From NCBI RefSeq assembly GCF_003151255.1, contig NZ_CP029481.1, positions 806,001-870,000 of the forward strand: 64,000 nt of DNA, given 5' to 3'. Positions 47,520 through 58,068 of the stretch are shown in pieces; positions within the stretch are counted from its first letter, which is position 1, and every line of letters begins with the position of its first letter. The DNA is from Microvirga sp. 17 mud 1-3. Its GTDB lineage: Bacteria > Pseudomonadota > Alphaproteobacteria > Rhizobiales > Beijerinckiaceae. Made by a program: the position numbers and the translations under genes. The notes under the pieces were generated by a model. The model made no database searches. It was not told where the DNA came from and saw nothing but the letters and a program-made list of their open reading frames with translations.

Positions 47520-47547
47520 AAAAAGGCCGGGCTCGAACCGCCCGGCC
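47520..47547 (-). terminator. rho-independent terminator of the L,D-transpeptidase gene
   Basis: GGCCGGGC (47525-47532) pairs with GCCCGGCC (47540-47547), 7-base loop. On the minus strand it is followed by a run of five T (47524-47520), 22 bases past the stop. Confidence 0.9.
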
Positions 47548-47568
47548 TCTTCATGTGGTCCCGCCGAC

Positions 47569-48330
47569 TCAGATCACGATCACGGGCGCGCCCACCGGCA
47601 CCCGGTTGTAGAGATCGATCACGTCCTTGTTCAGCATGCGGATGCAGCCGGAAGACACCGCCTGGCCGATGGTGTGCGGCTCATTCGTGCCGTGGATGCG
47701 ATAGAGGGAGGAGCCGAGATAGAGCGCGCGGGCACCAAGGGGGTTGTCGGGCCCGCCCTCCATGTGGCGCGGCAGGTCTGGGCGGCGCTTCAGCATGTCG
47801 GACGGCGGACGCCAGTCGGGCCATTCGCGCTTCATGCTCACCGTCTTGCGGCCCGCCCATTCGAAGCCCGGGCGCCCGACACCGATTCCATAGCGAAGGG
47901 CGCGGCCCCCGGATTGGACCAGATAGAGATACCGGTTGGGCGTATCGATGATGATGGTCCCGGGCTTTTCCCGGCCGTTATAGGCGACGACCTGGCGCTC
48001 GTATTGCGGCTTGATCGCATAATCGAGCGCTCCTCCGATCTCGGCCCCGTACTCCGATTCGTCCGGCAGGGCGGCGCTGGCGCCGTAGGCGTAGCCGGTC
48101 AACGGGTCGGCTCCCCGATAGACCTGGCCGCGGGGAACAGGGCGCGTCACGCTCGGATAGGTCTCCCGATAGCCATCCTGGGGATAGCCTGGCGGGTAGC
48201 TGTATCCAGGCACCGCCAGCACGTTGCCGTAGACGTCGCGCGGGGCAGCGTAATAGCCGACCGGCTGAGCGAAGGCGGAAGACGAGGCGAAGAGGAAGAG
48301 GAGGGCGGTCGAAGGAAGCAGAGAACGCAT
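47569..48330 (-). CDS. L,D-transpeptidase (YkuD family)
   Basis: A 253-residue periplasmic enzyme that makes 3-3 peptidoglycan cross-links or attaches proteins. Signal peptide 1-21 (SAFAQ). After a Tyr/Pro-rich linker (25-95) comes the YkuD domain: VSMKREWPDWRPPSDML, then HGTNEPHTIG with His213 and SSGCIRMLN with catalytic Cys229. ATG 48330 begins the leader. A GGAAA-N16-CGTT sequence at 48397-48373 is one base off the EcfG consensus, so stress control is possible. The frame stays open far upstream through groESL in antisense, but this is a shadow. Confidence 0.93.
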   Translation of the reverse strand: MRSLLPSTALLFLFASSSAFAQPVGYYAAPRDVYGNVLAVPGYSYPPGYPQDGYRETYPSVTRPVPRGQVYRGADPLTGYAYGASAALPDESEYGAEIGGALDYAIKPQYERQVVAYNGREKPGTIIIDTPNRYLYLVQSGGRALRYGIGVGRPGFEWAGRKTVSMKREWPDWRPPSDMLKRRPDLPRHMEGGPDNPLGARALYLGSSLYRIHGTNEPHTIGQAVSSGCIRMLNKDVIDLYNRVPVGAPVIVI

Positions 48331-48555
48331 CGAGGCATCCTGTCGTTTCAAGCTTTGACATTCACCCGGAATAACGACAAGCGCGGCGATTGTTTCCGGG
48401 ATCATGGCAGGAAGGAGGGCACGGGTCCCGATTCCTTGCTGATTTTTGTCGATACACGAAAACCGCAGGTGATAAAGCCTTCCGACTGCGGTATGAGCCG
48501 GCCCTGGCCTGCGGCGGCACCATCCCGGACGCCCTTTTTCAGCGGTCGAGACAAC

Positions 48556-49401
48556 ATGCAGTTCGGTCCCGCCTTGCGGGCTGCCGCGGGAATCGCGGTC
48601 CTGTCCATCATGGATGCGGTCATCAAAGCGATGGCCGCCCATTACCCTATTTTCCAGATCGCGTTCCTGCGCTTTGCCTGCGGAACTCTCGTGGCCACCG
48701 GCGTGGTGGCGGTCATGCGTCCCGGCTGGCCCTCCCGGGAGACCGTAAAGGCCAACCTGTTGCGCTCCGTGGCGGCAGTCATCACGGCTCTGAGCTTCTT
48801 CTACGCCCTGGGGCAGCTGCCGCTCGCCGAGACGCTGGTGCTGTCCTTCCTGTCGCCCATGTTCATCGCGCTCTTCGGCGTCCTGCTCCTGCACGAAAGG
48901 GTGGACAGCCGGATCGTCCTTGCCATCGCGGTCGGCTTCGGGGGCACGCTCATCGTGGTCTTTGGCCAGACGGAGGGCGCGCACGCGGCGCGCTCCTGGT
49001 CCGGCGTCGCGGCGGCGCTCATGTCCGCCGTCACCTATGCGTTCAGCCTCGTCCTCCTGCGCCAGCGGGCCCAGCGGGACAAGTTCATACACATCGTCTT
49101 CTTTCAGACTACGGGGCCGGGGGTGCTGGTCGCCCCCCTGGCGCTCTGGGTCTGGCAACCCGTGGAATGGGCGCATATGGGCTGGTTCATGCTCATGGGC
49201 ATGCTCGGGGTCCTCGGCCATATCCTCATGGCGACCGCCTATGCCAAGGCCGAGGCGGCCCGCCTTGCGCCCCTGGAATACACGGCCCTGATCTGGGCGG
49301 CTGCCATCGGCTATGGGGTCTTCAGCGAAATTCCGACCTGGGCGACCCTCGGCGGCGGGACCCTCATCGTGCTGGCGGCTCTCCTCACGTCGCGCCGCTA
49401 G
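48556..49401 (+). CDS. EamA/DMT-family permease
   Basis: A 281-residue ten-helix transporter with two EamA units. The helix 3-4 segment LRSVAAVITALSFFYALGQLPLAETLVLSFLSPMFIALFG and the second-unit TAYAKAEAARLAPLEYTALIWAA are typical of the RhaT/YdcZ-like group. ATG 48556 begins the first helix; a longer reading from 48493 adds a Pro-rich N-terminus without homology. It is divergent from the L,D-transpeptidase gene. The substrate is unknown. It is distinct from, and only loosely similar to, the permease at 7144. Confidence 0.87.
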   Translation: MQFGPALRAAAGIAVLSIMDAVIKAMAAHYPIFQIAFLRFACGTLVATGVVAVMRPGWPSRETVKANLLRSVAAVITALSFFYALGQLPLAETLVLSFLSPMFIALFGVLLLHERVDSRIVLAIAVGFGGTLIVVFGQTEGAHAARSWSGVAAALMSAVTYAFSLVLLRQRAQRDKFIHIVFFQTTGPGVLVAPLALWVWQPVEWAHMGWFMLMGMLGVLGHILMATAYAKAEAARLAPLEYTALIWAAAIGYGVFSEIPTWATLGGGTLIVLAALLTSRR

Positions 49402-49523
49402 ATTGTTGCCGGATAAAGGAAATTGCGCCGTTCGGGCGAAACCGTCATGCGAGGGGAACGAGGTGGCGACACTTGGCCGGCACCTGCTCCGAGGGCGGAT
49501 ATTCACGATATCCGTTCGGGCGT

Positions 49524-49554
49524 CTTGACTCCTCCGCGGCCTCTCCTTATCTCG
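49524..49554 (+). promoter_or_regulatory. RpoH-type heat-shock promoter of groESL
   Basis: CTTG (49524-49527), 18 bases, CTTATCTCG (49546-49554). It fits the alphaproteobacterial RpoH consensus CTTG-N17/18-CYTATNTNNG and also a sigma70 reading TTGACT-N17-TATCTC. Start near 49560, just before the CIRCE site. Confidence 0.75.
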
Positions 49555-49563
49555 CGAGCGATG

Positions 49564-49590
49564 TTGGCACTCGATCCTTGACAGTGCTAA
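49564..49590 (+). promoter_or_regulatory. CIRCE operator for HrcA
   Basis: TTGGCACTC (49564-49572), 9 bases, CAGTGCTAA (49582-49590): one mismatch in each arm to the canonical TTAGCACTC-N9-GAGTGCTAA. It sits just after the predicted transcription start, so HrcA bound here would block groESL. The HrcA gene is at 21800-22891 in the same window. Confidence 0.85.
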
Positions 49591-49650
49591 CAGCCGAAAG
49601 ACAAGGACGTGGCCATTGGGGGCTACGCTAACAGTCGAAGAGGAAGTTCC

Positions 49651-49941
49651 ATGAAGTTCCGTCCGTTGCACGACCGCGTCGTCGTCCGCCGCCTCGAGAG
49701 CGAAGAGAAGACGAAGGGCGGCATCATCATCCCCGATACCGCCAAGGAAAAGCCCCAGGAGGGCGAGGTCGTCGCCGTCGGGCCCGGCGCCCGTGACGAG
49801 AGCGGCAAGGTGGTTGCCCTCGACGTGAAGGCTGGCGATCGCGTGCTGTTCGGCAAGTGGTCCGGCACCGAGGTGCGTATCGACGGTCAGGATCTCCTGA
49901 TCATGAAAGAATCCGACATCATGGGCGTCGTCGCAGGCTAA
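49651..49941 (+). CDS. groES: co-chaperonin GroES
   Basis: The 96-residue heptameric lid of the chaperonin. [37 protein letters not shown] holds the mobile loop; [15 protein letters not shown] is the usual C-terminus. ATG 49651 follows AAGAGGAAG. It is preceded by RpoH promoter and CIRCE and followed by groEL after 57 bases. Confidence 0.98.
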   Translation: MKFRPLHDRVVVRRLESEEKTKGGIIIPDTAKEKPQEGEVVAVGPGARDESGKVVALDVKAGDRVLFGKWSGTEVRIDGQDLLIMKESDIMGVVAG

Positions 49942-49995
49942 TCGCCGCGTCCGGCCCTTCCCCATCCGTTTTATCCAAGTCAACTGGAGGCTTAG

Positions 49996-51645
<1,650 letters not shown>

Positions 51646-51675
51646 GAAGTCCTCGCTGAACAGCGCTGACTATAA

Positions 51676-51705
51676 GAAGGCCCCGGAGGAAACTCCGGGG
51701 CCTTC
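51676..51705 (+). terminator. terminator hairpin after groEL
   Basis: A perfect 13-bp stem (51676-51688 with 51693-51705) closed by a GAAA tetraloop; only a weak T-rich tail (TTCTCATT) follows. Confidence 0.82.
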
Positions 51706-51777
51706 TCATTGGAGAGACATATTGCAAACTATATGAAATGATGTAACAAATAGGATTGAAATCAGTGGACTCGCCCT

Positions 51778-53709
51778 ATGACCACCTATGTGATCGATCC
51801 TACTAATCCTCTTCCACCTACCACGCGGGACTACGAGCACGCCCTTCAAACTACCGAGGGTGATACAGTTATCCTTAGGGAAGGCGCTGACATCCGGGCC
51901 TCCGGCTACTTCGCAGACGGCATTCATGCCTCGGGATGGGTCAATCTGCTGATCGACGGAGGCGTTAGTAGCGCTCAATCTTTCGGGATTTTGATGAGCG
52001 GCACGCTCTCGATCGGGCAGTCCGGGAAGGTGGTTGGAGAGGAAGGGGTATTCCTCGAAGGGGGCTTCGATCACCTCAGCAACTTCGTCAACAACGCGGG
52101 GACAATCTCAGGAGAGGATGCTGGCATTTTCGTCAAGGCGTCCCAGACTGCGATCTACAACTCGGGCACGATCACGGGAGACCATGGTATTTGGTCATAT
52201 CCGACTAACAGCAGCACGGCATCTCTGACGATCACCAATACCGGCGTCATCGAAGCCACTGGCGGTGAAGCGATCTTCGGTAGCGCTCACGGAAGAAACA
52301 CAGTCATCAATTCAGGCATTATCAAGGGATCGGTGCTCCTAGGTTATGGCAATGATCTCTATGATGGACGAAGCGGTAGCCTGACGGGTGATATCTACCT
52401 TTACAGTGGCGATGATGTCGCTTTTGGCGGCGCAGGCTCAGAAACCTTCCGTATCGACGGCGGCACACATGTCATCGACGGTGGAGAGGGAAGCGATACA
52501 ATTCAATTTCGCCGACAGGCCTTCGTGGATCTGAGGGTCACCGACGAGCAGAAGACGTCCGACACATCGTGGGATACGATCCGTAACGTCGAGAACCTGA
52601 TCGGCAGTCCTTTGGCAGACCGCCTGTACGGAAGCGACGATGCAAACATCCTGGATGGGGCTGGGGGGAATGATCTTCTCGAGGGAAATGATGGGGACGA
52701 TCTCCTCATTGGAGGTTCGGGAAGTGATTCCATCTCCGGAGGCTCTGGCGTTGACGTCTCCAAATACAGCGGAAACTTCGCGGATTATACCATCCGCAAG
52801 CAAGCTGACGGCAGCTACGCGATCCTGGATACTCGCACCGGCCTGAACGACGGCTCCGATGTGCTGATCGGTATCGAATATGCTCAGTTCGCCGATCGCA
52901 CCATTGCCCTGACGTCCACGTCGAACTCTGCTCCGACCTCTGTCAGCCTGGATACGACGAGCGTCGATGCTAGCGCTAAGCCGGGCGCGCTCGTCGGCCA
53001 CCTGAGTGGCGTCGATCCTGACGGGGATGCACTTGGGTATTTTCTGGCGTCCAACCCGGGCGGCCACTTCCGCATCCAAGGTGATCAGCTTCTCGTGGAA
53101 AAGGCTTTCGCACACGGAGACACGACTTTCGACGTCGTCGTGCGCGCCAGCGATCCTAAGGGCGCATCTCTCGATGAGCACTTCACTATCAAGGTCGTCA
53201 ATGGAAGCGTAAGCGTCGTTCCGAAAGGACAGGTTTCGGGTCCAGCCCAGAGCGCCGATGATCCGTCGCGCCCTGAAGAAGTGGCTCCATCTCTCTCCCT
53301 CGGAGGCAGCAAGAAGGCGGACCGTCTCGTGGGGGGAGCGGGCGACGACCGGCTCGACGGGAAGCTCGGCGCGGACAAGCTGACGGGCGGGGCGGGCGAC
53401 GATGTGTTCGCCTTCACGACGAAGCTCGGCAAAGGCAATGTCGACCGCATTCTCGATTTCAAGGCTGGCGACGACATGATCCAGCTCTCGGGAAAGATCT
53501 TCGCCAAGATCGGCAAAGGTCATCTGGACAAGGGCGAGTTCCGGCTCGGCACGAAAGCGCTGGATGAGGATGACCGGATCATCTATGACCGGAAGTCCGG
53601 CAACCTCTTCTATGACAAGGATGGTTCGGGCACTGCCTATGCGGCTGTGAAATTCGCTCACGTGAAGGCCAAGGCCGATCTGAGCGTGCACGATTTCCTG
53701 ATCGTCTGA
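51778..53709 (+). CDS. RTX-type calcium-binding secreted protein
   Basis: A 643-residue protein with no classical signal peptide, as expected for type I secretion. The N-terminal 200 residues are beta-helix-like repeats around GTISGEDAG, GTITGDHGI, GVIEATGGEAI. RTX nonapeptide repeats occur near 285-325 (GGNDLLEGNDGDDLLIGGSGSD) and 515-545 (GGAGDDRLDGKLGADKLTGGAGDD). Between them lies a cadherin-like domain (about 385-480). The end is a serralysin-type C-terminal domain used as secretion signal. No HlyB/HlyD/TolC genes are in the window. The first two thirds have lower GC than the last third. ATG 51778 is the first codon; the ribosome site is poor. Confidence 0.82.
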   Translation: MTTYVIDPTNPLPPTTRDYEHALQTTEGDTVILREGADIRASGYFADGIHASGWVNLLIDGGVSSAQSFGILMSGTLSIGQSGKVVGEEGVFLEGGFDHLSNFVNNAGTISGEDAGIFVKASQTAIYNSGTITGDHGIWSYPTNSSTASLTITNTGVIEATGGEAIFGSAHGRNTVINSGIIKGSVLLGYGNDLYDGRSGSLTGDIYLYSGDDVAFGGAGSETFRIDGGTHVIDGGEGSDTIQFRRQAFVDLRVTDEQKTSDTSWDTIRNVENLIGSPLADRLYGSDDANILDGAGGNDLLEGNDGDDLLIGGSGSDSISGGSGVDVSKYSGNFADYTIRKQADGSYAILDTRTGLNDGSDVLIGIEYAQFADRTIALTSTSNSAPTSVSLDTTSVDASAKPGALVGHLSGVDPDGDALGYFLASNPGGHFRIQGDQLLVEKAFAHGDTTFDVVVRASDPKGASLDEHFTIKVVNGSVSVVPKGQVSGPAQSADDPSRPEEVAPSLSLGGSKKADRLVGGAGDDRLDGKLGADKLTGGAGDDVFAFTTKLGKGNVDRILDFKAGDDMIQLSGKIFAKIGKGHLDKGEFRLGTKALDEDDRIIYDRKSGNLFYDKDGSGTAYAAVKFAHVKAKADLSVHDFLIV

Positions 53710-53722
53710 CTCTCTTGATGAG

Positions 53723-53748
53723 GGAGCGCCCCTTGCTTCGGGCGCTCC
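53723..53748. terminator. hairpin between convergent RTX and cardiolipin synthase genes
   Basis: GGAGCGCCC (53723-53731) pairs with GGGCGCTCC (53740-53748), 8-base loop. It sits between two converging genes; no strong T run, but AAAA follows on the plus strand side. Confidence 0.52.
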
Positions 53749-53794
53749 AAAATCCTCGCCGTTCCTCATATGGCGTGAGAGGCGATGTCGCGCC

Positions 53795-55231
53795 TCACAG
53801 CAACGGGCTCACCAACCGCGCGATGTTCTCGATCACCTTGGAGGTCATGGGCCTGGCGCGCCAGGTTTCGAGGGAGAGTTCCTCGCTCGTGGCGAAGTAG
53901 CGCTCCTGTTCGGCGCGCAGCTCGGCGTTCACGTCCCGGTTGAAGATGATGAGGCTGACTTCGGAATTGAGGACGAAGGAGCGCATGTCCACGTTGCTGG
54001 AGCCGATCAGCGACACGCGACGGTCGACGCTCAGGTGCTTCGCGTGGAGGAGCTTGTCCCGGTAGAGGTGGATCCGGACACCGGCGGCCAGGAGCTGCGA
54101 ATAATAGGAGCGCTGGGCGAGGCTCACGAGGATCTGGTCCACGGGCTTCGAGAGGACGAGATGCACTTCCACGCCGCGCAGGGTTGCAGTGCTCAGAGCG
54201 TTGAGAAGCGCTTCGCTCGGGATGAAATAGGGCGTCGTGATGACGACGCGTCGGCGCGCACCGTGGACGAGCGCCTCGATCAGGCGGCCGACGCTCGCTT
54301 CCGGATAATCGGGGCCGCTCGGCAGGACCTGCGCCACCGCATTGCCCGTGCGCGGCAGCTCGGGAAAGAGCTCGTGGGACTCCAGCACCTGCTGGGTCTC
54401 CATGAACCAGTCCGCCACGAACACGCCCTGCAATTCCTGCACGACCGGACCGGTGACGCGTACCACCAGTTCCTGGTTGACGATGCCCGGCTTGAAATCC
54501 GCATCGACGATGTTCTGCGAGCCCACATAGCCGATCCGGCCGTCGATCACGGCGATCTTGCGGTGGTTGCGCAGATCCGCGCGGGCGGATTTACGCCGCA
54601 GGAGGCCTACGGGCAGGACGAGGTAGACCGCAACGCCCCGCTCCGCGAGCGCCGCCACGACCCGCGGCGCCCAGGCCCGCGAGCCGAGGGCATCAATGAG
54701 GACCCGGCAGGTCACGCCCCGCTCCACCGCCCGCGCCAGGGCGTCGATCACGCTCCAGCCGGTCCGGTCATCGGCAAAGATGTAGTAGAGCAGATGCACG
54801 TGGTTGGTGGCGCCGTCGATATCCGCGACGAGCCGTGCGACGGAGCCGTCATAGGATGACAGGAGCGCAATGTCGTTCCCGTCCATGGTGGGAAAGCGCC
54901 CGAGATTCTGGATCAGTGTCGCAGCCTGCTGGAGGTTGCCGGGCAGCTCCGGCTCCTGGCAGGCGCTCAACGCTCCGATGCGCGCGGTGACCTGCGCGAA
55001 GGCTGCCGGCAACTTGGCAAAGCGTTCGCGCCGCCAGCGCGGATAATTGGGACGGCCGATGACATGGTAGAGCAGCAGAGCCGGCCAGGGCAGGAAGAAC
55101 ACGAAAAGCAGCCAGCCTTTCGCAGCCTCGGGCGAGCGCCGGAACGGCACCACGATCAGCATGACGAGACGGATGATCCACTCGGAGGCGAAATAGATCG
55201 CACCCCAGGAGAGATGGCCGAGAATATTCAT
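53795..55231 (-). CDS. cls: cardiolipin synthase
   Basis: A 478-residue phospholipase D-superfamily enzyme that condenses two phosphatidylglycerols at the inner membrane. Two N-terminal helices (about 8-28 and 38-58) precede two HKD motifs: NHRKIAVIDGRIGYVGSQN and LHAKHLSVDRRVSLIGSSN. ATG 55231 opens helix 1; longer reading upstream gives no homologous sequence. Codon use is normal. It is divergent from the ATP-grasp gene. Confidence 0.94.
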   Translation of the reverse strand: MNILGHLSWGAIYFASEWIIRLVMLIVVPFRRSPEAAKGWLLFVFFLPWPALLLYHVIGRPNYPRWRRERFAKLPAAFAQVTARIGALSACQEPELPGNLQQAATLIQNLGRFPTMDGNDIALLSSYDGSVARLVADIDGATNHVHLLYYIFADDRTGWSVIDALARAVERGVTCRVLIDALGSRAWAPRVVAALAERGVAVYLVLPVGLLRRKSARADLRNHRKIAVIDGRIGYVGSQNIVDADFKPGIVNQELVVRVTGPVVQELQGVFVADWFMETQQVLESHELFPELPRTGNAVAQVLPSGPDYPEASVGRLIEALVHGARRRVVITTPYFIPSEALLNALSTATLRGVEVHLVLSKPVDQILVSLAQRSYYSQLLAAGVRIHLYRDKLLHAKHLSVDRRVSLIGSSNVDMRSFVLNSEVSLIIFNRDVNAELRAEQERYFATSEELSLETWRARPMTSKVIENIARLVSPLL

Positions 55232-55418
55232 GCGGAGTGCCGCAATGTGGTCATGAAACCTCGTCTCCGCCTGCTGTGCGCCCGGATGCACCTGTCGCCG
55301 GGCCCTGAAGGCCCTGCGGGGCGGCCGCATTCTGAGGGGGCGGTGCGCGCCTGTCCAGCGGGCGAGGGCCTTGCCCGATTGCCCGGCAGGGGCCGGGTCT
55401 CTAAGGATCGGGCCGTGA

Positions 55419-56294
55419 ATGACCGCCGGTCTCGAGTCTCCGCCCTTGATCCTGATTGCCGCCTGCGACGCCTATCCCGATCCGACGCCGAGCGTCGAGG
55501 CGCTCCTGCGCGCCCTGCATGCGCAAGGGGTACGTGCGGATTACCGAAGCTGGAAGCGAACGCCGCCGGAGGCTTTGGCGGCAGCCGACGCGGTGCTGCC
55601 CCTGTGCTGTTGGGATTATCACGACCGCCCGGAGCAATTCCTGGACTGGGTCGCCGAAATTGAGGTTCGCGGCGGACGGCTTCTGAACACGCCCGCCACT
55701 CTGCGCTGGAACTTCCGCAAGACCTATCTCCTGGATCTTGCCGCACAGGGGCTGTCCGTGCCCCGGACGATCCACCTGACCCGCGCCTCCCGGTCCTCCG
55801 TGGAAGCCTGCCTCCAGCGGGAGGAATGGGGCACGGCCGTGCTGAAGCCGGTCTCCGGTCAGAGCGGCTACGGTGTCCGCAAGGTCGACCTTGCGGATCC
55901 TGCATCATGGTCGGACGACGCTTTTGCCGGCGAGGCCCTGGTCCAGGAGTTTCAGGACGATATCGGGCGTCTGGGCGAAACCACGCTCACCTTCATCGAC
56001 GGGATTTTCTCCCATGCGATCCGGCGCGTCCTGCGGCCCGGCGAGTGGCGGGCCAATCTGCAATACGGAACGGTCCCCGAGCCGGTGGAGGTTGCGGCAG
56101 ATGTGGTCTCGGCCGCGCAGCGTTTCCTCGAGGCGGTGCCGGACGCTCCCCTCTATGCCAGGGTGGATGGGCTCGTCCGTCCCGATGGCTTCATGCTCAT
56201 GGAGCTGGAGCTGATCGAGCCCTATCTGTATCTCGAATTTGCTCCAGGCAGCGCCGACAGGTTCGCGCAGGCTCTGCTCCGGCGCCTCGCCTGA
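55419..56294 (+). CDS. ATP-grasp protein, RimK/DcsG-like
   Basis: A 291-residue ATP-grasp enzyme. LLNTPATLRWNFRKTYLLDLAAQGL and AVLKPVSGQSGYGVRKV (ATP-grasp lysine and Gly loop), VQEFQDDI and DGFMLMELELIEPYLYL (metal ligands) show the fold. Similar proteins include DcsG of D-cycloserine synthesis and several unassigned ligases. Substrate unknown. It starts at ATG 55419 and converges with otsA, 19 bases apart. Divergent from cls. Confidence 0.83.
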   Translation: MTAGLESPPLILIAACDAYPDPTPSVEALLRALHAQGVRADYRSWKRTPPEALAAADAVLPLCCWDYHDRPEQFLDWVAEIEVRGGRLLNTPATLRWNFRKTYLLDLAAQGLSVPRTIHLTRASRSSVEACLQREEWGTAVLKPVSGQSGYGVRKVDLADPASWSDDAFAGEALVQEFQDDIGRLGETTLTFIDGIFSHAIRRVLRPGEWRANLQYGTVPEPVEVAADVVSAAQRFLEAVPDAPLYARVDGLVRPDGFMLMELELIEPYLYLEFAPGSADRFAQALLRRLA

Positions 56295-56301
56295 GGGGCA
56301 G

Positions 56302-56329
56302 GCCCGCCCGGCCTCAGGGCCGGACGGGC
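56302..56329. terminator. hairpin between ATP-grasp gene and otsA
   Basis: GCCCGCCCGGCC (56302-56313) and GGCCGGACGGGC (56318-56329) form an 11-of-12-bp stem around TCAG, including the otsA stop. A bidirectional terminator between two converging genes is likely, without a T tract. Confidence 0.5.
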
Positions 56330-57732
56330 ACGCGGCTGCGGGCCTTGCTTAAACCCCGGTAATCGGTGAGTTCCTTCAGGAACGAAGCGGCCCACCAGCT
56401 CACGTCGTAATCCTGGATCGTCTTCATCATGCGCCGCCAGCGCGCGATGCGCTCCTCACGGTCCATGTGAAGCGCGTCGCGGATGGCCTCGGCCACCTCG
56501 AACTTGTCGTTGGGGTTGACGATGAGCGCATCGGTCAGTTGCTGCGCGGCGCCTGCGAACTTGGACAGGATCAGGACGCCCGGATCCTCCGGGTTTTGGG
56601 CGGCCACGTATTCCTTCGCGACAAGGTTCATGCCGTCGCGCATGGGCGTGACCAAGCCGACCCGGGCAATCTTGTAGAGGCTCGCCAGGACAGTGCGCGG
56701 ATAGGCGCTCGTGACATAATGGATCGGAACCCAGCCCGGCTCGCCGAGAGTGCCGTTGATGCGCCCCAGGGTCTCGCTCGCGGTGCGGCTTAAGGAGGCA
56801 TATTCCGGCACTTCGCTGCGGCTCGTCGGAGCGATCTGCAGGAAGGTCACATGGCCCCGCTGGTCCGGGTTGGCGATGAGGAAGCGCTCGAAGGCTTCCA
56901 TCCGTTCGGGGATACCTTTCGAGTAATCCAGGCGGTCGACGCCGATGATCAGCCGGCGCGAGCCGAGGCTCGCAAGGGTCTGCTTCACGACCCGGTGTGT
57001 CGGTGTCCGCCGGGCGACCTGCTGGAAGCCTTTCACGTCGATGCCGATAGGAAAGCCCTTCACACGCGTCTGATGCCCATTGAGCGTGATGACGTCCGCG
57101 CCCTGCTGGGTGGCGCCGACCTCCTGCACGATGGCGCGGCGCAGGTTATCTGCGTCGCGGTCCGTCTGCACGCCGACAAGGTCGTAATCGGCAATGGCGC
57201 GCAGAAGCTCGCGGCTTCCCGGCAGCGTCCCGAAGACTTCCGGGGCCGGCCAGGGGATGTGGTGGAAGTAACCGATCCGGTTGGTCACTCCCAGCGCCCG
57301 GAGTTCGGCCGCCAGCGGGATCAGGTGATAGTCGTGCACCCAGATCAGGTCGTCGGGGCGTATCATCCGCGACAGGGCATTGGCGAAGCTGCGGTTGACG
57401 CGCAGATACCCGGCATAATCCGCCCGCGAGAATTCGGACAGGCCGAGCCGGTAATGCATGTTGGGCCACAGGGCCCGGTTGGCGAAGCCGTTATAGTATT
57501 CCTGCCGGTCGATGGGTGTGAGGTCCATCAGGGCGTAGTGCACGTTCCCCTTGTCGACCAGTTTCGGCTCGATGGACGGCTGGGACGCGACACGCCCGCT
57601 CCAGCCGAACCAGAGCCCCTGATAGGCCTGAAACGCTTCCCGCAGAGCGACCGCGAGACCGCCGGCCGATCCTTTGCCGGTCGGGTCCGGAATGGCGACC
57701 CGATTGGAAACAACAACAAGTCGAGGCAACAA
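56314..57732 (-). CDS. otsA: trehalose-6-phosphate synthase
   Basis: A GT20 glycosyltransferase that joins UDP-glucose and glucose-6-phosphate. The 472-residue protein has LVVVSNRVAIPDPTGKGSAGG (UDP-glucose site), WVHDYHLIPLAAELRA, GVDRLDYSKGIPERMEAFE and NLVAKEYVAAQNPEDPGVLILSKFAG. The start is TTG 57732 (or the next TTG) because GGAGAGTA lies just before it. No otsB gene follows in the window. Trehalose is an osmoprotectant in this group. It belongs near EcfG-linked genes, but I see no EcfG match at its own promoter. Confidence 0.95.
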   Translation of the reverse strand: MLPRLVVVSNRVAIPDPTGKGSAGGLAVALREAFQAYQGLWFGWSGRVASQPSIEPKLVDKGNVHYALMDLTPIDRQEYYNGFANRALWPNMHYRLGLSEFSRADYAGYLRVNRSFANALSRMIRPDDLIWVHDYHLIPLAAELRALGVTNRIGYFHHIPWPAPEVFGTLPGSRELLRAIADYDLVGVQTDRDADNLRRAIVQEVGATQQGADVITLNGHQTRVKGFPIGIDVKGFQQVARRTPTHRVVKQTLASLGSRRLIIGVDRLDYSKGIPERMEAFERFLIANPDQRGHVTFLQIAPTSRSEVPEYASLSRTASETLGRINGTLGEPGWVPIHYVTSAYPRTVLASLYKIARVGLVTPMRDGMNLVAKEYVAAQNPEDPGVLILSKFAGAAQQLTDALIVNPNDKFEVAEAIRDALHMDREERIARWRRMMKTIQDYDVSWWAASFLKELTDYRGLSKARSRVPVRP

Positions 57733-58004
57733 TACTCTCCAATCGTTCTAAGACACTGCGATGCCCGAAATTGAAAGATGGCCGTGTTAAATAGCGCAGC
57801 TTGACGCGATGACAGCCTCAGCTGGCCCGTAAACATGGCACGTGCTTGCCCCAAATGAAAACCGCCAGAGCCGGAAACCCGCCGTTGGTGGCGTTTTCTC
57901 CTGAATATTGTGAGACTTAAGGGGTAGCCTCATGGAACTTCGTGCACCGCTACTTTTTCTGAAAGGCAATGCTGTCACGGCGACGCCGGTTCCGTCCGGC
58001 GCGC
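57733..58004. other. intergenic region between otsA and the flavoprotein gene
   Basis: Divergent promoter region of about 270 bases. A short hairpin-like segment with AAAACCGCCA and GGCGTTTT (57858-57898) was seen; no function assigned. A 60-codon frame begins at 57932 with a fair ribosome site but runs across the next promoter and start and is not convincing. Confidence 0.35.
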
Positions 58005-58030
58005 GGAACAAACGCAACGGCGACCACGTT
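58005..58030 (+). promoter_or_regulatory. EcfG-type general stress promoter for the flavoprotein gene
   Basis: GGAAC (58005-58009), 17 bases, CGTT (58027-58030): exact consensus. Start near 58037, 32 bases before GTG 58069, with a GTGAGGAGA ribosome site between. Confidence 0.72.
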
Positions 58031-58068
58031 CCGCAGCCGAGCTTTCGTGACATCGTGAGGAGAGCGCC

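Noticed and set aside
47300..47611. A 103-codon frame across the AT-rich patch
   Set aside because: It runs into the terminator and the end of the L,D-transpeptidase gene, and its second half is antisense; no ribosome site and no recognisable homology.
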